Position numbers and translations under genes: made by a program. The notes under the pieces are model-generated. The model did no database searches and was not told the DNA's origin. It saw only the letters and a program-made list of their open reading frames with translations. This document shows positions 1-6,255 of a stretch of 6,255 nucleotides of DNA, piece by piece. Source of the DNA: Acidobacteria bacterium UBA6911 (GTDB lineage: Bacteria; Acidobacteriota; UBA6911). Position 1 is the first letter of the stretch. The number at the start of each line of letters is the position of its first letter. Location: assembly GCA_002451015.1 (NCBI GenBank), contig DKBB01000355.1:1-6255 (forward strand), given 5' to 3'.

Positions 1-732
1 ACCTGCCCCTGTTGTGTCGGTAACATTCCCCGCGTGTTGCTGATGCTGCCGACCTGGACCTATGTCAAGGACAACGCGGATCTGTACGTCAACCTCTATG
101 TCGGCAGCAAGGTAACGGTGCCGGACATCGCCGGAACAGACGTCGAGATGATCCAGGAAACCGATTATCCGTGGAACGGCGATGTGGCGATCACGGTCAA
201 TCCCGGTGCCGGTAAGAACTTTTCCATCCTTTTACGGGTTCCCAACCGGGAAGTCAGCGACATCTATCATAATGAGCCCGGGGCTGACGGCATCCTGTCC
301 GTCAAGGTCAACGGGCAAGCCATCCAACCTCCGGTGGAAAGAGGTTATGCGATAATCGAACGGGCATGGAAGACCGGCGACCGAATCGAGCTGGAGCTGC
401 CCATGCAGGCGCAGAGGATCTATGCCATCGATAAGGTCGAAGCAACCCGAGGGCAGGTCGCACTCCGCTATGGTCCCCTGATTTACAGCGTGGAAGCTGC
501 CGACCAGACCATGGATAAGGCTTTGTCGCCCGATGCGCCCTTAACCACTGAATGGAAGCCTGATCTGCTGCAGGGTGTCCTTGCCATCAGAGGCCAATGG
601 GCCGACGGCTCAGATTTGCTCGCCATCCCCAACTATGCCCGGGCCAACCGCTTCGAGGAGACCAACGATGAGGGCAGCGGTCGCGGCCGCGATATCACCT
701 CCAGGGTCTGGATCAAGGAAGTTCGGGATTAA
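1..732 (+). CDS. Glycoside hydrolase family 127 (DUF1680) protein, C-terminal part; probable beta-L-arabinofuranosidase
   Basis: The reading frame is already open at base 1 and ends with TAA at 730-732, so 243 residues of a longer protein are present; the N-terminal (alpha/alpha)6 barrel is mostly outside. The fragment begins TCPCCVGNIPR, which matches the conserved Cys-Cys motif of GH127. In the characterised Bifidobacterium enzyme HypBA1 the equivalent pair supplies the catalytic nucleophile and zinc ligands, together with a glutamate and another cysteine that would lie upstream here. The LLMLPTWTYV stretch, then a beta-rich region (DLYVNLYVGS, KNFSILLRVPN) and the GQVALRYGPLIYSVE block, follow the usual order of the family's C-terminal beta domains. 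GH127 enzymes release terminal beta-L-arabinofuranose or related sugars from plant or microbial glycans, but the exact substrate cannot be told from this piece. Family assignment is firm; activity is inferred. The GTG at 34 is internal and not a start. Confidence 0.92.
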   Translation, partial: TCPCCVGNIPRVLLMLPTWTYVKDNADLYVNLYVGSKVTVPDIAGTDVEMIQETDYPWNGDVAITVNPGAGKNFSILLRVPNREVSDIYHNEPGADGILSVKVNGQAIQPPVERGYAIIERAWKTGDRIELELPMQAQRIYAIDKVEATRGQVALRYGPLIYSVEAADQTMDKALSPDAPLTTEWKPDLLQGVLAIRGQWADGSDLLAIPNYARANRFEETNDEGSGRGRDITSRVWIKEVRD

Positions 733-804
733 AATTTAAAAAGGGAGATACACCAGGGAATATGACAATGGAAGAACCTGTAAATACCCTGTGAGAATTG
801 CGGA
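733..804. other. Short gap between convergent genes, with a 10-codon mini-ORF
   Basis: This gap separates the GH127 stop from the stop of the minus-strand MFS gene. It contains an AAAAGGGAGA purine run at 739-748 and a tiny plus-strand frame, ATG at 762 to TGA at 794, encoding MTMEEPVNTL. The mini-ORF has a plausible AGGG (755-758) just upstream of its ATG, but it is too short to call a gene. CAGGG (754-758) and CCCTG (787-791) could pair, but the stem is only 5 bp with a 28-nt loop and no U-tract. I therefore see no convincing intrinsic terminator between the convergent genes. Confidence 0.4.
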
Positions 805-2001
805 TCAATCCTCAAACTGACCAACTGCATTTGCCGCCTTGACCGAATACAGATTTGAGAAAGTCAGAATAATAATAAGAATTATCATAAAAACGGGAAT
901 GGCTTCGAGCGAAAAACGTTTTGCCATAATCCCGCAGAGGGAGGGAATGGTTGCGCCTCCGGCACCCATGGCCGCGATCTGTATCCCTATGGTATTTGCC
1001 GCGAATCGGGGACCCACCCGATCGGCCGTTCCGGATATCAGCGCCGGAAGGACGGGGGCGATCGCGAGGCCGATGAGGATGATGGCTGCCAGGCTCGCGG
1101 CATTATTTATGTTCAGGGCCAGGATAATGGTAGCGAAAAGCGCGGCAAGAAAGCTGCCCGTAATCAGTTTCATTCTGCTGATGCGGGACGTGTATATTCC
1201 TGCGGCAATCCTGCCTACTGTAAATATGCCCCAGAAACTGCCGACCCAGTATCCGGCCAGTTTCGTCGATACCTCGCGGGATTCGGTTAGGAGGCTGTAG
1301 GTCCAGGCACCAAAGGCGACCTCAATCCCCATATAAATGAAGAACAGAAATATGCTCAGCCATACCCTCGGATGGCGGAGTGTGGTTTTCATGGATGTGT
1401 CATGGCTGTTTAAATGATTTGTTTTTTGTGATGTCGCGGAGCTTTTGTCCTGATTTTCCCACGTGGAAATCGTGAACAGGAAAGAAAACATGAGTGCCAG
1501 CTGAAGCAAACCCACAAGGAGATAGCCGGCGCGCCAGCGGCCGGTCAGAGTAATGGCCGTGGTCATTATGACCGGCCCCATGGTGGCTCCTATCCCATAG
1601 CTCGCATGCAGCCACTGCATCAGGTTGTCGCCGTGGTTGGACGCTACATAGTTGTTGAGGGTCACGTCAATGCCACCGCCGCCCAGCCCCGCGGCCACCG
1701 CCGCGATGACGATCATCCACCAGAGCGGCGCGACCGAATATCCGAGCAGCGCAATGGCGGCAGAGAAGGTACTGGCTGTCAGGAGGGTTCCAAGTTTGAA
1801 GCGCGCCATCAGGCGGCCTCCGAAGAAACTGGAGGTCAGATACCCGGCGGTGATTGCGATCATCAGGGCGCCGAAGGAGTCGTGATTCAGGGAAAAATCG
1901 TGCCGCATGGACGGCCATGCCACGCCCAGGAGACCGTCCGGCAACCCCAGCGAGATATAGGCTGTAAAAGCCAGCACCATAAGACCCGCACGCATCTTCA
2001 C
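805..2001 (-). CDS. Major facilitator superfamily transporter, fucose-permease-like group
   Basis: The 398-residue product is a hydrophobic protein of the size and pattern of a 12-helix MFS carrier in the inner membrane. The first helix carries LGLPDGLLGVAWP (residues 18-30), a signature of the FucP/COG0738-like subgroup. GGRLMARFKLG (61-71) is a degenerate MFS motif A in the loop between helices 2 and 3. GLGGGGIDVTLNN (105-117) and WLHASYGIGATMGP (130-143) fit helices 4 and 5. Residues about 181-211 form the polar central loop between the two six-helix halves. YWVGSFWGIFTVGRIAAG (251-268) and GLAIAPVLPALISG (311-324) mark the second half. The start is GTG at 2001-1999, chosen because GGAGAGG at 2015-2009 lies 7 nt upstream; the ATG two codons later would be 13 nt away. 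The GTG directly follows the TGA of the upstream gene, so translation is probably coupled. The substrate is unknown; relatives carry sugars, drugs or other small molecules, and direction of transport cannot be read from sequence. Confidence 0.92.
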   Translation of the reverse strand: MKMRAGLMVLAFTAYISLGLPDGLLGVAWPSMRHDFSLNHDSFGALMIAITAGYLTSSFFGGRLMARFKLGTLLTASTFSAAIALLGYSVAPLWWMIVIAAVAAGLGGGGIDVTLNNYVASNHGDNLMQWLHASYGIGATMGPVIMTTAITLTGRWRAGYLLVGLLQLALMFSFLFTISTWENQDKSSATSQKTNHLNSHDTSMKTTLRHPRVWLSIFLFFIYMGIEVAFGAWTYSLLTESREVSTKLAGYWVGSFWGIFTVGRIAAGIYTSRISRMKLITGSFLAALFATIILALNINNAASLAAIILIGLAIAPVLPALISGTADRVGPRFAANTIGIQIAAMGAGGATIPSLCGIMAKRFSLEAIPVFMIILIIILTFSNLYSVKAANAVGQFED

Positions 2002-3171
2002 TCAGGGCCTCTCCGGTGCAATATAGGGGGCCATGATCAGGTCCCAATAATTTCGATAGCGGCCCTCGTCAAAATCTTTAAGGAAGACAGAGGCTTTTTG
2101 CAACACGTTGCAAAGCTGGTATCCGGGCAGTCGCGCCGGGTGCCCATAATAGGAGAAGGTGGAACGCAGAAGCAGACTCTTTTCATCCATCGGCATTTTC
2201 TTTACGTTCTGTACAAAATCGGAAAATTGCTCGAAGGAACCCCATTCAAGCAAAACGATCTCAACATTGGATACGTAAAAAACCGATACGGTCAATTTGC
2301 GTTTGCGCAGATAGTCTCCTACGGCAGCCAGGGCCTTTTTGCCTGAAAAATCGCCTACTACGGGGACAATAAGATTCCTGCGCTGCATGTCGCGCACATA
2401 ATCGTAATCCCTCTTGCCGGCGAGAAAGCTCTCCTGTTTTCCTTTCAAATCTCTCATCGCAAGAAGGTCTCTCAGTCTCGGAAAACGACTGAACCTGCGT
2501 CCCCGACGGCCGCCGACATCGAATCCGACATCGAAACCCCATACGCGGAAGCTCCTGTAAACATACTCCAGGCTCGCCTGGTCCTCGGATGAAAGGGGGA
2601 ACCGAAAATCGCCCTGAATTGCCTTGCGGATGGCGTCCAGGTTTGCCGAGTAGGTGCCGTCATCGGCGGAAATATTCTCGAAGAAGCTGAGTATGTCGTC
2701 CAATGGAGCGTCATCGGCCGGTATTTTGCCCGCCGGAATCGGCCTGCTCAGCAGATAGGACAGGAAATGGGCGCGAGTGGGTGAGAGATGAAAGATGGCC
2801 TTGTACATCAGGTGCTGAATCATCGCCTGGCGCCGGATGTCCACGATAAAAGCGATGCGCGGGCGAATTTTGGCGATGTACGTGAAATTCTGCTCCGGCC
2901 CGACGCCGATATAGGCGCCACCGGTGACGGCAAGCTCCTGCATCTTGTCGACTATTGTCAGGTAGGAATCCTCGCTGGAGGTGAAATTGTCCGACATGAA
3001 GTATCCGCCTTCCTCTGAGAAATCACGAATTATGCGCGAAAATTCCTCGGCGGATAAACTTTCGTTTTCGAACAGAGCCGGCATTCCCAGGAAGGCCGTC
3101 ATCAGGACAATAACGAGGCCAAAGAAAAGCAAATGTACTCTGTGTTTTCTCATGGAGGTCCTGATCCGCAT
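2002..3171 (-). CDS. Membrane-anchored protein of an uncharacterised family (LIC_10091-like, methyltransferase-like fold)
   Basis: The 389-residue product has a positively charged N-terminus and one hydrophobic segment (about residues 13-30), so it is probably anchored in or exported through the inner membrane. The rest matches, from memory, a widespread family of unknown function related to Leptospira LIC_10091. Conserved blocks are EEGGYFMSDNFTSSEDSYL (53-71), GGAYIGVGPEQNFTYIAKI (84-102), AFIVDIRR (107-114), NLIVPVVGDFSGKKAL (266-281) and VFYVSNVE (297-304). IGVGPEQN followed about 20 residues later by an acidic beta-strand end (VDIRR) resembles motifs I and II of class I SAM-dependent methyltransferases, but the usual acidic residue before the glycine loop is absent, so ligand and activity are open. 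Met7 (ATG at 3153) is a possible alternative start with AGGA 5 nt upstream; the annotated ATG has only GGGA 5 nt upstream. It is the first gene of a unit with the abutting MFS gene and is divergent from the DUF4159 gene. A 12-bp tandem duplication produces GFDVGFDVG (212-220). Function is not assigned. Confidence 0.85.
   Translation of the reverse strand: MRIRTSMRKHRVHLLFFGLVIVLMTAFLGMPALFENESLSAEEFSRIIRDFSEEGGYFMSDNFTSSEDSYLTIVDKMQELAVTGGAYIGVGPEQNFTYIAKIRPRIAFIVDIRRQAMIQHLMYKAIFHLSPTRAHFLSYLLSRPIPAGKIPADDAPLDDILSFFENISADDGTYSANLDAIRKAIQGDFRFPLSSEDQASLEYVYRSFRVWGFDVGFDVGGRRGRRFSRFPRLRDLLAMRDLKGKQESFLAGKRDYDYVRDMQRRNLIVPVVGDFSGKKALAAVGDYLRKRKLTVSVFYVSNVEIVLLEWGSFEQFSDFVQNVKKMPMDEKSLLLRSTFSYYGHPARLPGYQLCNVLQKASVFLKDFDEGRYRNYWDLIMAPYIAPERP
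2009..2015 (-). promoter_or_regulatory. Ribosome binding site of the MFS gene inside the upstream gene's 3' end
   Basis: On the minus strand the sequence reads GGAGAGG, 7 nt before the GTG at 2001. It lies within the last codons of the upstream gene, whose TGA (2004-2002) abuts that GTG. This spacing favours GTG over the ATG at 1995 and supports translational coupling of the two genes. Confidence 0.7.
2513..2536. repeat. 12-bp imperfect tandem duplication inside the LIC_10091-like gene
   Basis: On the plus strand ccgacatcgaa occurs at 2513-2523 and again at 2525-2535, a 12-bp period with only the twelfth base differing (t, then a). In the minus-strand protein this gives the repeated FDVG-FDVG peptide. 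The period is a multiple of three, so the frame is kept. It is likely a replication-slippage duplication in a variable loop. Confidence 0.8.
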
Positions 3172-3405
3172 GTTTATCCCATTAAAATGGTTTACAGCAA
3201 TACCCCTATTCTACCACTGAAGACCGGAATCGTTATCTCGAACTTACTCAGAATTCCGGCCGGAGCCATTTTCCTCCGCACAATAAAGTAACAATCCATT
3301 ACGATAATCCGTAAGATAAGTGGCAGTCCCGCATATGCATTTGTCGGAACGTAGTCAGTCCGGGGCTTATCTGCTATACTGACTTCATATTGGATAGATG
3401 TCGTA
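3172..3405. promoter_or_regulatory. Divergent intergenic region between the minus- and plus-strand units
   Basis: These 234 bases separate two divergent genes and should hold promoters for both. Two small dyads are visible: the perfect 10-bp palindrome TCCGGCCGGA at 3255-3264, and TTACG(N6)CGTAA at 3299-3314. Either could be an operator, but both are short enough to arise by chance. For the minus-strand unit I can only point to an AT-rich stretch around 3178-3195 (TTGCTG about 17 bases before ATAAAC on that strand), which is weak. I find no small gene or RNA in the interval. Confidence 0.5.
3375..3380 (+). promoter_or_regulatory. Candidate -10 box for the DUF4159 gene
   Basis: TATACT at 3375-3380 matches the sigma-70-type -10 consensus in five of six positions and would start transcription near 3387, leaving a leader of about 19 nt before the TTG start. 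No good -35 hexamer is found 16-18 bases upstream (GTAGTC/TAGTCA region); TTGTCG at 3341 is too far away. The assignment therefore rests on the -10 and its position alone. Confidence 0.4.
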
Positions 3406-4218
3406 TTGTTTAGCAAACACGGAATTTCTTGCAGTATTGGAATCAGTATCGTCATCCTGCTGTTTCTGCTCGGGTGGTCGGGCATATTTGCACAACCTCC
3501 CATCGATTTGCCCCCTCCTTTTGTTCCCGTCCAGATAGGGCAACCATTGCAGTCCGGCGATCCGGAATTCACATTTGCGCGCATGGTCTATACCGGATTG
3601 CGGCCCTGGGGATACGGCAAGAACTGGAACACGGACTGGCCCAAATCGGATCGCCAGTTTATTCTGGGAGTGCAGAGACTGACGAATATTCGCATCGCGC
3701 AGGAAGGGGTAGCGATAGAACTCACGGATCCGGCTCTGTTTCAATATCCTTTTCTGTATTCCGTTGAGTGCGGGCAGTGGGATCTGACCGAAGCCGAAAT
3801 AGCCGGTTTGAGAGAATACCTGAGAAGAGGCGGTTTCCTGTTCTGCGATGACTTCTGGGGAAGCTATGAGTGGGAAAATTTCAGGCGTAACATGCTGCGG
3901 GTATTGCCTGAGGCGAGAATATCGGACATCCCGCTCGACCACCAGGTGTTTCATTGCTATTACGACATTGAGGAACTGGTCCAAATACCTTATTACCAGC
4001 AGGCTATTTATTCCTCCTACACTCACGAGCAGGACGGATACGTTCCCTACTGCAGGGGCATCTTTGACGAGAATGACAGGCTGATGGTGATCATAAACCT
4101 GAATACCGACTTGGGAGACGCCTGGGAATGGGCCGACCTTCCCGAATTCCCGACACGTTTTTCAACCTATGCCTACCAGATCGGAATCAACGCAATCGTA
4201 TATGCCATGAGCCACTGA
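3406..4218 (+). CDS. Secreted DUF4159 domain protein
   Basis: The 270-residue product starts with a hydrophobic segment (about residues 11-29), followed by FAQPP, a plausible signal peptidase site after Ala29, so it is probably exported or anchored facing outward. The remainder is a DUF4159 domain of normal extent: FTFARMVYTG (56-65), NWNTDWP (73-79), YPFLY (114-118), GGFLFCDDFWGSYEW (142-156), the H-Q-V-F-H pair (His179, His183), NTDLGDAWEWADLPEFP (233-249), and an ending GINAIVYAMSH that is typical for the family. No biochemical function is established; the fold is thought to be related to glutamine amidotransferase-like domains. The start is uncertain: the frame opens after TAG at 3352-3354 and has no ATG or GTG before the signal segment, so TTG at 3406 with GGATAG 8 nt upstream is the best choice. 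It is followed 45 bases later by the vWA/GATase-like gene, and the two are often found in the same gene neighbourhoods with MoxR, DUF58 and BatA-type proteins. Confidence 0.93.
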   Translation: MFSKHGISCSIGISIVILLFLLGWSGIFAQPPIDLPPPFVPVQIGQPLQSGDPEFTFARMVYTGLRPWGYGKNWNTDWPKSDRQFILGVQRLTNIRIAQEGVAIELTDPALFQYPFLYSVECGQWDLTEAEIAGLREYLRRGGFLFCDDFWGSYEWENFRRNMLRVLPEARISDIPLDHQVFHCYYDIEELVQIPYYQQAIYSSYTHEQDGYVPYCRGIFDENDRLMVIINLNTDLGDAWEWADLPEFPTRFSTYAYQIGINAIVYAMSH

Positions 4219-4263
4219 TATTAATTCTTTGAGTTTATCTGGATAATTTCGTTTGCTATACCC
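4219..4263 (+). other. Short spacer between DUF4159 and vWA genes, without a clear Shine-Dalgarno
   Basis: These 45 bases are AT-rich. The nearest purine-rich element, GGATAA at 4241-4246, is 17 nt from the ATG and too far to act as a normal ribosome binding site. GCTATAC at 4255-4261 repeats the heptamer that contains the candidate -10 of the preceding gene (3373-3379), but here it touches the start codon. No terminator hairpin is present, so co-transcription is likely. Confidence 0.4.
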
Positions 4264-6255
4264 ATGACCGCAATCTTTGAATGGCTTTTCAAATACCGGC
4301 CGCTTCTTTACGAGAGAGGGACTATTGATTTTCAACCTCTGTGGCCTGCCTATGTAACCTGGATCCTGCTGATTGCCGCGATTCTGCTTCCATTTTTCCT
4401 TTACCGCCGCTCGGCTGGATTGATACCCGATTCCTGGCGCTATGGATTTACAGCGCTCCGGGCTTCCGCCTTTGCATTGGTACTCCTGATTTTTCTGCAA
4501 CCGGTTCTTCGTCTCCAGTCCATAGTTCCGCAGCAGAACTTCGTGGCGATAGCCTACGATTTCAGTAAAAGTATGGAAATCAGGGATGAATCCGGCGGCC
4601 GGTCGCGCCTCGAGGCCGAGGAACAAATTCTCCGCCCGGTTGACAACCCTGTGATCGAAGCGCTTGAATCCAAATTCAAGCTGCGCTATTTCCGTTTTTC
4701 CGGTTCGGCGGAACGATCCGAATCGTTTTCCGGCGAATTACGGCGGGGGGATATAACCGATCTGGAACGCAGCCTCTATCAGGTATCGGACGAATTGGCG
4801 ACCGTGCCGGTTGCGGGGATTGTACTGATAACGGACGGCGCAGACAACCATTCGGATGATCTGGACGGACTCATTTCCAAATTCCGGGCGCGCGGTATTC
4901 CGATCTATACCGTAGGCGTCGGTTCCGAACGTTTTTCCAGAGACGCGGAAATCCTGAGGGTCACCGCACCCAGAACGGTTTTGAAAGATACTGTTGTGGA
5001 AGCCGAAGTGGCGGTGCGTTCGATCGGCTATTCCGGACGGCGCACAAAACTGGTTGTGACGGACCAGGGCAAGGTGCTGCAAAGCCAGGAAATAGCGCTT
5101 GGCAGCGACGGGGAGGTCAAAACCTACAAGGTGAATCTTAGCGGGGAGATAGAAGGACCGAGGATTTTTCAATTTCGTATGGAGCCTCTGCAGGGAGAAA
5201 TTGTCGAGCAGAATAACGATTATGAGGTCCTGGTTCGGGTTGAAGACGCACAGCCGAAAATCCTCTATGTAGAGGGAGAACCCCGCTGGGAGTACGGCTT
5301 TTTACGGCGGGCGATTTTCGCGGACAAGAATCTTCAGGTGGAAACGCTGCTGCGCCAGGCGGACGGCAAATTCCTGCGTCAGGGAATTGAGTCCCCAGGC
5401 ACTCTGAAGGGAGGCTTCCCTTTAGACAAGGAGGAACTCTTCAAATACAAGGCCTTGGTCCTGGGGAGTGCGGAGGCAAGCTTTTTTACCTTCGATCAGC
5501 TGCGAATGATTTCCGATTTCGTCGGCCAGCGTGGCGGTGGATTTCTTATGCTGGGCGGAAGAAGCTCCTATGCTCTGGGGGGATATATCCATACCCCGAT
5601 CGAAGATGTCCTTCCGCTTTATCTGGGCCGGAATCCCGGGATTGTCCCGGAATTTAAGAATTCGGAATTCAAGGTACGCCTGACCGGCTATGGAGAAAAG
5701 CATCCCATTTGCCGGCTTTCCCTGTCTGAAGACCTGAATCGAGAGAGATGGCAAGGCGCCCCGAACCTGATCGGATTCAATGAAACCGCCGGACCGAAAC
5801 CGGGGGCGACCGTGCTGGCGCGCGCAAGCATGCTCGAAGACGAGAGCCTGAATCCCGTGATTCTCGCTTTTCAGAGGTTTGGGAGAGGCAAAGCGGTGGC
5901 CTTTACTGCCGCAACCAGCTGGCGCTGGAGGATGGAACAGGACGCAGCCGACAATTTTCACGAGCTTTTCTGGAGACAAATGCTCCGCTGGCTGGTCAGC
6001 GATGTCCCGGATCCCGTGACCGTTTCAGCGGAAAAACATTCCTACTCCCCGGAGGACGTCGCCGTGCTGCAGGCGGAAGTAAACGACGAATCCTTCCTGC
6101 CTCTCAACGATGTTCGATTGTCGGCCAGCGTTAAAGCGCCTTCAGGACAGGTCACGCCGGTATCTCTGACATGGGAATTCGAGAAGAATGGACGCTATTC
6201 CGGGACATTCAAACCACAGGAAGAGGGCGTACACGAAGTCGTCTGCGAAGCTTTC
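4264..6255 (+). CDS. Membrane protein with vWA domain and GATase-1-like region, 3' end outside window
   Basis: The frame runs open from ATG at 4264 to the last base, giving 664 residues with no stop. In order: a short polar N-terminus; membrane helix 1 (about 27-47) and helix 2 (about 62-82, ending LIFLQPVL), the usual paired helices of BatA-like proteins; a vWA domain opening with FVAIAYDFSKSM (93-104), whose D99-x-S101-x-S103 is an intact MIDAS motif, with the later metal-site aspartate in LITDGADN (D191); a beta-sandwich-like linker (about 215-325); then PKILYVEGEPRWEYGFLRRA (331-350) and RGGGFLMLGGRSSYALGG (423-440), which match a GATase-1-like domain. FGRGKAVAFTAATSWRW (539-555) and FWRQMLRWLV are characteristic of this protein class; another beta domain begins near 585. 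The nucleophile-elbow cysteine of true amidotransferases is missing, so that domain is probably non-catalytic. A metal-dependent protein-binding role at the membrane is inferred. ATG 4264 is the only usable start: the frame has a TAA at 4222-4224 and no ATG, GTG or TTG in between. Confidence 0.92.
   Translation, partial: MTAIFEWLFKYRPLLYERGTIDFQPLWPAYVTWILLIAAILLPFFLYRRSAGLIPDSWRYGFTALRASAFALVLLIFLQPVLRLQSIVPQQNFVAIAYDFSKSMEIRDESGGRSRLEAEEQILRPVDNPVIEALESKFKLRYFRFSGSAERSESFSGELRRGDITDLERSLYQVSDELATVPVAGIVLITDGADNHSDDLDGLISKFRARGIPIYTVGVGSERFSRDAEILRVTAPRTVLKDTVVEAEVAVRSIGYSGRRTKLVVTDQGKVLQSQEIALGSDGEVKTYKVNLSGEIEGPRIFQFRMEPLQGEIVEQNNDYEVLVRVEDAQPKILYVEGEPRWEYGFLRRAIFADKNLQVETLLRQADGKFLRQGIESPGTLKGGFPLDKEELFKYKALVLGSAEASFFTFDQLRMISDFVGQRGGGFLMLGGRSSYALGGYIHTPIEDVLPLYLGRNPGIVPEFKNSEFKVRLTGYGEKHPICRLSLSEDLNRERWQGAPNLIGFNETAGPKPGATVLARASMLEDESLNPVILAFQRFGRGKAVAFTAATSWRWRMEQDAADNFHELFWRQMLRWLVSDVPDPVTVSAEKHSYSPEDVAVLQAEVNDESFLPLNDVRLSASVKAPSGQVTPVSLTWEFEKNGRYSGTFKPQEEGVHEVVCEAF

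Noticed and set aside
754..791. Possible terminator hairpin between the convergent GH127 and MFS genes
   Set aside because: Only five base pairs can form across a 28-nt loop and no T-run follows on either strand.
762..794. Ten-codon ORF MTMEEPVNTL after the GH127 gene
   Set aside because: It is too short to support as a gene without conservation data, although a purine-rich stretch precedes it.
839..1300. 153-codon plus-strand open frame
   Set aside because: It is antisense to the MFS gene; its Met-, Ala- and Arg-rich product is what results from reading hydrophobic codons in reverse.
1606..2346. 246-codon plus-strand open frame spanning the MFS and LIC_10091-like genes
   Set aside because: It is antisense to two well-supported genes, its protein is rich in His, Gln, Gly and Arg with no recognisable domain, and it crosses their junction.
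3385..4026. 213-codon minus-strand open frame
   Set aside because: It is the antisense shadow of the DUF4159 gene, whose family motifs are clear on the plus strand.
5422..5979. 185-codon minus-strand open frame
   Set aside because: It lies entirely antisense to the vWA/GATase-like gene and shows no domain or ribosome binding site.
1..6255. CRISPR array, tRNA, rRNA, insertion sequence or phage signature
   Set aside because: No spaced direct repeats, no tRNA-like cloverleaf, no transposase or integrase motifs and no terminal inverted repeats were seen.

Overview
The window reads as mid-GC bacterial chromosomal DNA with dense, ordinary gene packing. I see no rRNA or tRNA gene, insertion sequence, integrase or CRISPR array. 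It holds five protein genes, two of them cut by the window edges. The gene content (a GH127 sugar hydrolase, a DUF4159 protein, and a two-helix vWA protein with a GATase-like domain) is of a kind often met in Acidobacteriota, Planctomycetota, Gemmatimonadota and related environmental phyla. No marker here fixes the phylum, so this is a loose inference.

Layout: (1) 1-732, plus strand, is the 3' end of a glycoside hydrolase family 127 (DUF1680, beta-L-arabinofuranosidase type) gene, starting exactly at its conserved double-cysteine active-site motif. (2) 3171-805, minus strand, is a tightly packed two-gene unit. The first gene encodes a membrane-anchored protein of an uncharacterised family that resembles Leptospira LIC_10091 and has a methyltransferase-like Rossmann pattern. 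It is followed with no gap (TGA directly abutting GTG) by a major facilitator superfamily transporter of the fucose-permease-like group. (3) 3172-3405 is a divergent promoter region. (4) 3406 to the right edge, plus strand, is a second unit: a secreted DUF4159 protein, then, after 45 bases, a large membrane protein (664 codons in the window, still open). This has two N-terminal helices, a vWA domain with an intact DxSxS MIDAS motif and a GATase-1-like region without the nucleophile cysteine.

The two plus-strand genes at the right most likely belong to the cell-envelope operons that commonly also encode a MoxR AAA+ ATPase, a DUF58 protein and BatA-like vWA proteins. None of those partners is visible here, although they could lie to the right. 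The minus-strand pair is probably co-translated, and its joint function is unknown. The GH127 fragment belongs to a separate carbohydrate-degradation context that lies mostly outside the window to the left. The least characterised part is the methyltransferase-like gene coupled to the MFS exporter or importer.
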